From: Anaerolineae bacterium
GTDB lineage: Bacteria > Chloroflexota > Anaerolineae > Aggregatilineales > Phototrophicaceae
Direction of reading: 5' to 3'
NCBI GenBank assembly: GCA_019912965.1
Contig: JAIOHM010000131.1
Coordinates: forward strand, 1 to 35,843
DNA: 35,843 bases
Shown: one piece after another, positions 1 through 6,860 of the stretch
Numbering within the stretch: the stretch's first letter is position 1
How the letters are laid out: every line of letters starts with the position of its first letter
Notes under the pieces: model-generated
Database searches by the model: none
The model's input: only the letters and a program-made list of their open reading frames with translations
What the model was told of the DNA's origin: nothing
Program-made: the position numbers and the translations under genes

Positions 1-579
1 GCAGGGGGCAGCGAAAGTGGTCAATTGACTGAGGCGCAAACCGCTTTCCAGGATGCCCTGAACCATTATCATGAGAAAAAAGATCGGGATGCGCTGCTGA
101 TGGCGTTTCAGAAGTTCCAGTCGATGGTTGAGAACGAAGCCGTTTTCGAGATTCCGAAAAAGGTGTATCAGGATGCACTGGATGGGTTCGAGGACAAACG
201 TGATGAATGGGCTGCGGGCCTGACACTGGCTTATCTGGGACGGTTGGCGATAACGGCAGATGATTATCCCGGCGCACGCGGCAATCTGCTGAATGCCCTG
301 AAGATCGCCCGTGATGCAAACGAAACCGCGCTGGCGCTGGATATTCTGGTAGCGGTGGGGCAGTTGCTCATCAAGACCGACCGCAAGCCGCTGGCGGTTG
401 AGTCGCTGGCGCTGGCGCTGCATCATGCCGAGAGCGCCGAGCATACTCAGGACGAATCCGAAAGACTGCTGTTCGAACTGGAAGATCAGGTTTCCCCCTC
501 GATTATGTCTGCCAGTTGGGAGAAGGGCAAAACCCGCACGTTCGCCGATGGCGTAAACGACCTGCTGAAAACCCTGTAA
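1..579 (+). CDS. TPR-like helical repeat protein, 5' end cut by window
   Basis: The frame is open from the first base, so the gene probably begins before the window. A TTG at 25 gives 184 residues, but no Shine-Dalgarno sequence sits at a good distance from it. The product is almost entirely helical and rich in Ala, Leu and charged residues. Pieces such as LAYLGRLAITADDYPGARGN and ALALDILVAVGQLLIKTDRK have the spacing of TPR units (a small residue at the helix crossing, then a Tyr/Ala-rich second helix). It lacks a signal peptide in the visible part, so it is probably cytoplasmic and acts in protein-protein contacts. The C-terminus (PSIMSASWEKGKTRTFADGV) is not a TPR and may be a capping helix. 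The function is unknown. Confidence 0.6.
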   Translation, partial: AGGSESGQLTEAQTAFQDALNHYHEKKDRDALLMAFQKFQSMVENEAVFEIPKKVYQDALDGFEDKRDEWAAGLTLAYLGRLAITADDYPGARGNLLNALKIARDANETALALDILVAVGQLLIKTDRKPLAVESLALALHHAESAEHTQDESERLLFELEDQVSPSIMSASWEKGKTRTFADGVNDLLKTL

Positions 580-612
580 ACACCCCTGTATCGTCATTTC
601 CTGAGTCCATGA

Positions 613-618
613 TATAAT
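613..618 (+). promoter_or_regulatory. Putative -10 element for the DinB-like gene
   Basis: A TATAAT hexamer lies in the gap after the TPR gene, about 87 bases before the chosen start at 705. No convincing -35 hexamer sits 16-18 bases upstream, so only the -10 match supports a promoter here. Confidence 0.3.
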
Positions 619-704
619 CCAGTCGTGGAAAATTTGTGCTAGGTGAGATATTCTCATCAATCTGCTCCATAACTGTTCAGCGAACAAATGAGCGAGAGGG
701 CGTT

Positions 705-1679
705 ATGAATAAAAGACAGTTACTTGAGAATATGCGGAAAGAGCGCGAAATCTGGAACGATTTGTTCACCCAAATTTCGCCTTCGCGGTTGAGTGAACCG
801 GGCATTATGGGGGAGTGGACGCCCAAAGACCTGATCGCCCATATCACCTGGACGGAAGCGGAAACGGTGGGGATCGTCCGGGCGCGGGCATTGGTTGGCT
901 CGGACTGGTGGCGGCTTCCATTGGACGAACGCAACCAGCGGATTTATGAACAGCACAAGGATGATGATTTGGAGGCGGTGGAAGTCCGGGCATTTCAGGT
1001 TTTCGCGGATTTGGAAGCGGCTGTTGGTGGGCTGACGGATGCTGATCTGAATCTGGAACTGCTGCCGGGAATCCCGATCTGGGAACAGGTTTCACGCAAC
1101 ACCTTTGGACACTATCGCCAGCATAAGCCGGATGTGGAAGCCTTCGTGGCGCGTGGGGATATGACTGTCTCCCGCGCGGAGATTATTTCACGGATGAGCT
1201 ACGGTTGGAATCGGCTTCATGCGTACTTAAAAACCCTGAGTGAAGATCAGCTTACACGGCCAACGGATGCAGGTGGCTGGACGATTAAAGATCACCTGAC
1301 ACATTTGGGTGCTTGGGAAGATGGGGTTGATGCGCTTTTGAATAAACAATCGCGTCCCGAACGGATGGGGTTGGATGATGCGGCGTGGGCAAGCGATGGT
1401 TTTGATCTTAAGAACGACATCATTAAGAAGCAGCATCAGGATAAGTCGCTGGCTGAAGTGTTGAAAGCCTTTGAAACTATTCATCATCGGTTGATTAGTA
1501 CGATTCAGTCGCTCACGGATGCGGATTTGATGAGTCCTTATAAATCTTATGCACCGGATTCGAGCACTGAATCGCCGGTGTTTGGCTCGATTGTGGGCAA
1601 TACTTATGGGCATTACGCCGAACATCTCCCGTGGATCGCGGCGATTGTGGCGAAGGATAGCCAGCATCATGCAACCTGA
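705..1679 (+). CDS. Tandemly duplicated DinB/ClbS-like four-helix-bundle protein
   Basis: The start is ATG 705 because GAGAGGG lies five bases upstream; an in-frame start at 636 would add 23 residues without a ribosome site. The 324-residue product contains two copies of a DinB-fold unit. The first (about residues 1-160) has EWTPKDLIAHITW and ends NTFGHYRQHKPD. The second (about 170-324) has GWTIKDHLTHLGAWE and ends NTYGHYAEHLPW. The conserved His in each helix-2 motif and the GHYxxH motif are the usual metal ligands of DinB/mycothiol-dependent isomerase folds, so both halves may bind metal. ClbS/DfsB relatives protect DNA from colibactin-type damage, but that role is not shown here. It overlaps the next gene by 11 bases, suggesting one transcript. 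Confidence 0.7.
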   Translation: MNKRQLLENMRKEREIWNDLFTQISPSRLSEPGIMGEWTPKDLIAHITWTEAETVGIVRARALVGSDWWRLPLDERNQRIYEQHKDDDLEAVEVRAFQVFADLEAAVGGLTDADLNLELLPGIPIWEQVSRNTFGHYRQHKPDVEAFVARGDMTVSRAEIISRMSYGWNRLHAYLKTLSEDQLTRPTDAGGWTIKDHLTHLGAWEDGVDALLNKQSRPERMGLDDAAWASDGFDLKNDIIKKQHQDKSLAEVLKAFETIHHRLISTIQSLTDADLMSPYKSYAPDSSTESPVFGSIVGNTYGHYAEHLPWIAAIVAKDSQHHAT

Positions 1680-2031
1680 AGATTATAAAACCGCTCAGCA
1701 TTACATCGAAAACCTTGCGGCACAGCTTCCGCTCGAAGCCGATTTGCGCGCTCGCCCGATGTTTGGCGGGGTTTGTATGTACACCAAAGACCGGGCTTTC
1801 TTGACACTTTCATCGCATGGGGTGGCGCTCAAACTGCCAAAAGATGAACATGCCAAAGTGATTGAGCAGGGCAGGGGTGAAGCAGGGTATCCCTTGGAAG
1901 CGCCGGGTGGTGGGCAGTATGTGGTGCTGCCCTCTGCTCTGGTGGATGACGAAGGCGCGTTCAGGGTATGGCTGGAAAAGAGCATTCGCCACACCCAGAG
2001 CCTACCCCTTAAGAAGCGCAAATCCGGCTAG
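1669..2031 (+). CDS. TfoX N-terminal domain protein
   Basis: Start ATG 1669 overlaps the end of the DinB-like gene; AAGGA lies 11 bases before it. The 120-residue product carries the TfoX_N fold: the signature RARPMFGGVCMYTKDRAFLTL (conserved R-x-MFGG then a hydrophobic strand) followed by GVALKLPKDEHAKVIEQG and a C-terminal helical part with a basic tail (LKKRKSG). Stand-alone TfoX_N proteins are small and poorly understood. Some TfoX/Sxy proteins regulate competence, but those have an additional C-terminal domain absent here. It is probably cytoplasmic and co-transcribed with the gene before it. Confidence 0.75.
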   Translation: MQPEDYKTAQHYIENLAAQLPLEADLRARPMFGGVCMYTKDRAFLTLSSHGVALKLPKDEHAKVIEQGRGEAGYPLEAPGGGQYVVLPSALVDDEGAFRVWLEKSIRHTQSLPLKKRKSG

Positions 2032-2072
2032 AAACTGCCTCCCATTTCTCCCGCGTGAATTCGCGTCCTGCG

Positions 2073-2078
2073 TACAAT
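2073..2078 (+). promoter_or_regulatory. Putative -10 element for the thiaminase-like gene
   Basis: TACAAT lies 54 bases before the start at 2132. No good -35 sequence is seen at the usual distance, so the call rests on position and the -10 match only. Confidence 0.25.
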
Positions 2079-2131
2079 AGGAAAGTAACCTATCGGTGCG
2101 GTGCCCGAATTTCACAAAGGGGAAAACTTTC

Positions 2132-3379
2132 ATGAAACGTCTGACGGCTGCGTGTTTGCTGGTGCTGTTGTTTGTCCTCGTCCCGGCTGGGCTGCACGCC
2201 CAAGCGACCCGTTCCCTGAGCGTGATGCTTTACCCCTATATTCCTGATGTGAATAACGACGGATTCGCCGCGCTTACCCAACGGCTTGAGGAAGAATTCG
2301 AGGCGCTTAACCCGGAAATTGACCTGACAGTCATCATGGACGTAAAGAACAACACCTACAGCACGACCAATTTGCAGAATTATTTCACTGATCCAAATGG
2401 GCCACAGGTGATCGAACTTGATTTGATGATGCTGGATTACGTGGTGAGCAACGGTTGGGCAGCCCCGGTTAGTTATTATTCGGATGATGTTTTCCCGGTG
2501 GCGATGGACGCCTCGATTGATGACGGGGTTTTGTGGGCGATTCCGACGCGGGTGTGCAGCCTGTTCGTGTTCAGCTTCAATCAAGAAGTGGCGACAGCAA
2601 CCACCTCGTATGAACTGGTGGATATTCTGAACAATCTTGACCCCAGCGGGCAGTATCAGAATTTGATCGGTGGGTTCTACGGGACAAACACCCTTTCGAT
2701 TTACTACTCAGACTTTTACATTGGTGACAAAGGCCCGGACAGCATTTATGGCCCCGGCCCGTTTTATTATCCGCCTGACCCGGCGGTGGTCTATGATATG
2801 TCGGTGCTGTTCGAGGAATGCACCTTCAACGGGGAAAACCTGTGCCTGACGGAAATGTATGAGGACGAATCGGTTGCGCCTGCCAAGTTCGCGGCGGGGG
2901 ATATTCTGAGTTACATCGGGTTTTCGGAAGGGTTGTATTACGTCCTGAACAGCAACCCGATCAGCACCGAGACGTACATCGCGCCTGCACCGTTGGGGCG
3001 TTCGCTGGTGCCGATGGTTTACAGCGATGGTTTGCTCATCAACAAGCAGAACTGCGATGCTCAATGCCAGCAGGATACCTATGCCTTCGCTAACTACTAC
3101 CTGAGTTCGAATACCCAATACTGGATTACGATGTCGGGCGATGCGCCGAATGCTGTGCCGCGCTATGTGCTGCCCGCGCAGCCGAGTTTTTATCAACTGC
3201 CAAACATTGCGGTGAATCCGTACTTTGATGAATTCCTGCCCGCGATTGTGAACGGTTATGCTTTCCCGACGAAGGGCTTTACCGAGTCGCGCGATCCGTT
3301 GTTCAAGTCGGTTTGCCAATATCTGGATTACATGATGCCGGGTAATCCGTGTACAGTGCCGACGGATGGGAAGTCATAG
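2132..3379 (+). CDS. Secreted thiaminase I-like protein (thiamine pyridinylase family)
   Basis: Start ATG 2132 follows AAAGGGG; the product has 415 residues. Residues 1-23 are a Sec signal peptide (MKRL, a Leu/Val-rich core, then LHA before Gln), with no lipobox Cys. The mature protein is a periplasmic-binding-protein fold resembling bacterial thiaminase I. Points of agreement, recalled from the family, are LYPYIPD at the first strand, a Cys at residue 142 within IPTRVCSLFVF (family: a Cys in the same context is the nucleophile), a Glu at residue 266 within YIGFSEGL (family: catalytic base), and PMVYSDGLLIN. Thiaminase I splits thiamine by swapping the thiazole for a nucleophile. Both catalytic positions are kept, so an active enzyme is plausible. 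A transport-only binding protein is the alternative. No thiamine genes lie nearby. Confidence 0.65.
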   Translation: MKRLTAACLLVLLFVLVPAGLHAQATRSLSVMLYPYIPDVNNDGFAALTQRLEEEFEALNPEIDLTVIMDVKNNTYSTTNLQNYFTDPNGPQVIELDLMMLDYVVSNGWAAPVSYYSDDVFPVAMDASIDDGVLWAIPTRVCSLFVFSFNQEVATATTSYELVDILNNLDPSGQYQNLIGGFYGTNTLSIYYSDFYIGDKGPDSIYGPGPFYYPPDPAVVYDMSVLFEECTFNGENLCLTEMYEDESVAPAKFAAGDILSYIGFSEGLYYVLNSNPISTETYIAPAPLGRSLVPMVYSDGLLINKQNCDAQCQQDTYAFANYYLSSNTQYWITMSGDAPNAVPRYVLPAQPSFYQLPNIAVNPYFDEFLPAIVNGYAFPTKGFTESRDPLFKSVCQYLDYMMPGNPCTVPTDGKS

Positions 3380-3959
3380 GGTGCTAAGTGCTAAGTTGCG
3401 ATGGCGGCGGCGCGGTGGCGAAAAAGGGTTTCGCCGCCAATAAGCCTTTAGCCTGTAGCCATCAGCCATTAGTCAATACAGATGCATTTGCGTCACTTTT
3501 ATGTCGCAGATGTCGTGGAAATGACAATCGGTTGAGGGGAAATGTCGTCAAAGTCGTCAATGTCAAGACAGTCATTAGTCGCTGGTCGGTAGTCAAGATT
3601 GGTTGCCAGTTACGAGTTGCCAGTTTCCAGAAAAAGACGGCATAGACGGCGGGTTATCGGACGGGGTGGGGTGTTTTTTAAAACGCCGCGTGGATACTGG
3701 ATTCATTCTCACGCCAACGGGAGGGGGTGTTGATTGAACCTTCCGGTGGGTACTGGATTCGGGCGTCGGAATGGTTTTGCAGTATTGCGGCGATTCGGGA
3801 TTGGCCTGCCGCTGCAATACTTGCTGTAAAAGGTGTCAAACGCGGTTGTAAATATGCGGACGGGCGGATACATAGATCCGCCCCTACATCACCATTCAGT
3901 ATAGAACAAAAGGGCTACGAAAGTCAAGTTCGGGTTCGGTTAGAACAGGGGAGTCGTCA
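3380..3959. repeat. 580-base spacer filled with heptad repeats, a hairpin repeat and other short repeats
   Basis: No gene is supported here. Three tracts follow a seven-base period: 3381-3401 (GTGCTAA twice, then GTTGCGA), 3443-3477 (AGCCTTT, AGCCTGT, AGCCATC, AGCCATT, AGTCAAT) and 3571-3629 (four GTCNNNN units, a three-base break, then GTTGCCA, GTTACGA, GTTGCCA, GTTTCCA). A second type of repeat, TGG[A/G]TACTGGATTC, occurs near 3690 and 3748. A hairpin of the family described separately sits at 3862-3887. The spacer therefore looks like a landing zone for small repeats between two unrelated genes. The short open frames across it show no recognisable protein. Confidence 0.75.
3862..3887 (+). 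repeat. Hairpin repeat, family with CTAC tail (copy 1)
   Basis: GGGCGGAT, a six-base loop and ATCCGCCC form a perfect 8-bp stem followed by CTAC. Copies 2 (6053-6078) and 3 (6812-6834) have the same design with different arm sequences. Confidence 0.7.
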
Positions 3960-5978
3960 ATGAATGACTTGCGCTATTTTTTCCTGAGCTACAGACGGAC
4001 GCAGCTTTATTTTGCCGAAGCACTGGCGTATGAACTGGCTGCGAATGGAATCCGAACATGGTTCGATTTGCAGCGGTTGAAGCCGGGTGCGAACTGGAAG
4101 GAAGCTATTCAGCGGGGGTTGGATAACTGCTCCGGGGTGATTTTGGTGGCTTCCAGATCGGCGCTGGAGTCCCCGCATGTCGAACTGGAATGGCGACACG
4201 CATTGGAGACAGGCAAGCCGGTTTATGTGGTGCTGTTTGAGGATGTCCATCTGCCGCCGGAACTGCAACAGTCTCCGATTTTTTCCGCTGACCGCCCATT
4301 CCCGGATTTAATCAAACAACTGGCCGAATGCATCCAGACCGGGAAAGCGCCTGAAAAATCTCCCCGGCGTTTTCGATTGTTCCCGATGGCGATGCGGGAA
4401 GATGCGCGTTGGGTTGCAGGGCTGCTGCTGGCAGATGGGGCGATCTTCGTGCTGATGGGATTGGCGACGGCGAACGCATATTTTTTTAAAGCGCCCGATC
4501 ATTGGGTCAATATTCTGTACCGGATGGCTGTTCCTTTCACCGACCGGATTAATTTTAACTGGATTCCGTTTCTGATCGGGGCGGCTATTTTATGGGGATT
4601 TTGGCGTTTTTGGCGGCGGCGCGGCAGTTCCATGTGGGGCGTGGCACTGATCCTCAGCGTCGTCGGATTATCGTTCTTGATCGTATCGCTTGCGGCATGG
4701 GCGGCATCGGGTCATCCGGTTTTTGAGGTGGGGCGCCCCCTGATGGAGTTTCTTTCGGCGGCGGGCGTTGGACTTGGGGTATTGAACGGGCTGTATCTGG
4801 TCAAGTTGGTGCGCGGCAGTCCGGCAGTGCTGCGCTGGCTTTCGACGGGCGGGGCGGCGGCTGAATATCGGCAGGCTATTTACAAGCGACTGCCGGGGCA
4901 GCAAGCGATTTCCCGAACGACGATCAATTATCGATTGGAGTATGCACCGGAAGACCGGGATTTGGGGGAAGCCGTCCGTTTGGTGATGAAGGCTTTTGGA
5001 CACCGGGAAATCCGCGAATCACAACCGGATACCTTGTGTTTGGTGCTGATTACACACCGGATGCAGCCCAACGTGGTGGAGAAATTGTTAGCCCGTTATC
5101 CGCGATTCGTCCCGATTCTGGCGGGGCAGGTCGATATGAGTCTGTACAGCGCCATTGAGCCGTATCAGATTGTGGATTATCGACTGCGCGAAGCGACTAT
5201 TCTCAATGGGATGGCGGCTTATTTTGCCGAGCCGACGCTGGGCGGTTTTGCACTGGGGAGGGTGATTACACCGCGCGCGATTGAACGGGCTAATCTGATG
5301 ATGCGCTATTCGGAACTTGACCGGAGTGAAGGCGTTCGCGGCGGGATTCTATACTTCACCAAAACAGTGATGGGATGTTTGGGTCAGGTGGTCATGGTTT
5401 TGCTGTGCTTTTTTGCCGGGGGATTTGGGATGAGTGTTTTCAATATGGCGACCAACACAAACATTCCGAATAGTTTACGCGATCTGGCTTCGCCACAGCC
5501 AACGCTGCAATATACCCGTACACCTAGACCGACGGTGACTCCGCTGCCGCCGCTGCTGGTGGCTATTGATGGGATGCAGTTTGACTTGCCGGGGCGGTGG
5601 TCGATGGTTACGGATTTTGCTGGTGAACCCTACAAGACGATGCTTCAAGATCATAAGGGTATGACCGTGATTTGGGGCGCGACTGATAATGATGCTTTGT
5701 GGATGCTCGCGCTGGATTATCCGTCGTCGGAAGCAGTGACGGCGTTGTGGACGCAGGTTGGGGATGGGGCGCAGCAATCCCTCGAAACGGGTTATCCGGT
5801 TGAGTGGTTTGAGCGCGACCATACGACTGTGACCGTTTTGCGGGGGCAGACGGAATGGTTTTTGGTGGTTGAGGCGGGCGAGACCATCACCGTGTTTCAT
5901 GTATTGGGCGGTGGTGAATGGGGGTTTAGTGAAACCCTGCCGGATGTGATTGTCGATTTTGTGCAGTCCGGGCGGTGA
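3960..5978 (+). CDS. TIR-domain membrane protein with external C-terminal domain
   Basis: ATG 3960 follows GGGGAG at six bases; 672 residues. Residues 4-125 are a TIR_2-type domain: YFFLSYRR at the first strand, WFDLQRLKPGANW at the BB loop, VILVASRSALESPHVELEW around the helix that carries the conserved Glu of TIR NADases, and PVYVVLF. Likely membrane helices are about 152-172, 198-217, 226-248, 262-282 and 468-492. That topology puts the TIR domain and a 285-465 region (which contains a second Rossmann-like strand, TLCLVLITHRM) inside the cell, and the C-terminal domain outside after a Pro/Thr linker (TRTPRPTVTPLPP). TIR domains in bacteria cleave NAD+ or serve as adaptors; which applies here is unknown. 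A signalling or defence role is an inference. Confidence 0.8.
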   Translation: MNDLRYFFLSYRRTQLYFAEALAYELAANGIRTWFDLQRLKPGANWKEAIQRGLDNCSGVILVASRSALESPHVELEWRHALETGKPVYVVLFEDVHLPPELQQSPIFSADRPFPDLIKQLAECIQTGKAPEKSPRRFRLFPMAMREDARWVAGLLLADGAIFVLMGLATANAYFFKAPDHWVNILYRMAVPFTDRINFNWIPFLIGAAILWGFWRFWRRRGSSMWGVALILSVVGLSFLIVSLAAWAASGHPVFEVGRPLMEFLSAAGVGLGVLNGLYLVKLVRGSPAVLRWLSTGGAAAEYRQAIYKRLPGQQAISRTTINYRLEYAPEDRDLGEAVRLVMKAFGHREIRESQPDTLCLVLITHRMQPNVVEKLLARYPRFVPILAGQVDMSLYSAIEPYQIVDYRLREATILNGMAAYFAEPTLGGFALGRVITPRAIERANLMMRYSELDRSEGVRGGILYFTKTVMGCLGQVVMVLLCFFAGGFGMSVFNMATNTNIPNSLRDLASPQPTLQYTRTPRPTVTPLPPLLVAIDGMQFDLPGRWSMVTDFAGEPYKTMLQDHKGMTVIWGATDNDALWMLALDYPSSEAVTALWTQVGDGAQQSLETGYPVEWFERDHTTVTVLRGQTEWFLVVEAGETITVFHVLGGGEWGFSETLPDVIVDFVQSGR

Positions 5979-6052
5979 GGTGGTGTAATTGGTGGATGGG
6001 GCAGGGCGGGGTATGGTTTACTGGAAATTACGCGATTTTGGACAGCATTGGC

Positions 6053-6078
6053 GGACGCACACACGGGTGCGTCCCTAC
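6053..6078 (+). repeat. Hairpin repeat, family with CTAC tail (copy 2)
   Basis: GGACGCAC, a six-base loop and GTGCGTCC form a perfect 8-bp stem followed by CTAC. It lies 31 bases before the start of the hydrolase gene, so it would be part of that gene's leader if transcription begins further upstream. Confidence 0.7.
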
Positions 6079-6108
6079 GCATCGGCCTATAGGATAAGGA
6101 GTCTCAAG

Positions 6109-6771
6109 ATGTTAAACGCAAAATCGCTGGGCAATATGCCTTATTGGGAAGTGGAACAAAGCGGCTTTCAGCCGGACACGCCGATTGTGGTGGCGCTGCA
6201 TTACATGACCGGGGATGCGAACGCTTTGCTGTTCATGTTCAAGGATTTTCCGAAGCCGCTGCGGGTGATTACGCTGCAAGGGCGGTATCCATTGGGTGAA
6301 ACAGGGGTTGGCGGTTATTCGTGGTTTCCTGATGAAGAACCCTTTTATGACCAATCCGAAGCGGAACAAGCGCCTGATATTCGCGCGGAGGCTGACCGGA
6401 TTGCGGATTTTTTGCGTGAACTGAAGGGGCTGTATCCGGCAAAAGTAGCGGTTACGGGTATGTCGCAGGGTGGAGATTTGTCACTGTCGCTGGCGGTTTA
6501 TCATCCACAGGTGATTGATGTGGCGCTGCCGCTGGCGGGACGGTTATCCACGCCGATGCGTCCGGCACGGGTTGACAGTCCACAAAAGCCAAAAGTCTTT
6601 ATGAAAGTTGGGACGGACGATCATATTGTCAGCGTGGAGTCTTCACACGAGGCGCGTGAGTGGCTGCAAGGTCAGGGATACACGGCGGAACTACGGGAAT
6701 ATCCGGGCGTGGGGCATGATATTTCGGCGGCTATGGTGGCGGATATACAAGGTGTGTTGGGCGGATTTTGA
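6109..6771 (+). CDS. Alpha/beta hydrolase, phospholipase/carboxylesterase family
   Basis: ATG 6109 is chosen because AAGGAG lies seven bases before it; an earlier in-frame start at 5989 would translate through the hairpin repeat. The 220-residue size matches small carboxylesterases of the YtpP/EstB type (PF02230). The catalytic triad is visible: Ser119 in GMSQGG, Asp171 in GTDDHIV and His203 in GVGHDIS. The N-terminal strand VVALHYMTGDAN supplies the oxyanion-hole region where the family usually has HGxG, here replaced by HYMTG. It likely hydrolyses ester bonds of small or acyl substrates in the cytoplasm; the substrate cannot be told. It runs convergent to the kinase gene. Confidence 0.8.
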   Translation: MLNAKSLGNMPYWEVEQSGFQPDTPIVVALHYMTGDANALLFMFKDFPKPLRVITLQGRYPLGETGVGGYSWFPDEEPFYDQSEAEQAPDIRAEADRIADFLRELKGLYPAKVAVTGMSQGGDLSLSLAVYHPQVIDVALPLAGRLSTPMRPARVDSPQKPKVFMKVGTDDHIVSVESSHEAREWLQGQGYTAELREYPGVGHDISAAMVADIQGVLGGF

Positions 6772-6811
6772 TTTCGGGACATATTTTAGGAACAGAGCAA
6801 AATTGGTTGTT

Positions 6812-6834
6812 GGGCGTAACATGTTACGCCCTAC
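6812..6834. repeat. Hairpin repeat (copy 3) between convergent genes
   Basis: GGGCGTAACATGTTACGCCC is a perfect 20-base palindrome, followed by TAC. It sits in the 89-base gap between the convergent hydrolase and kinase genes and could act as a two-way transcription stop, though neither side has a clear T-run. Confidence 0.65.
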
Positions 6835-6860
6835 GAAAAACCAGCGTATTTGTGGTTATT

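Noticed and set aside
3381..3629. Possible CRISPR array
   Set aside because: The repeat unit is only seven bases and there are no unique spacers of 30-40 bases or cas genes.
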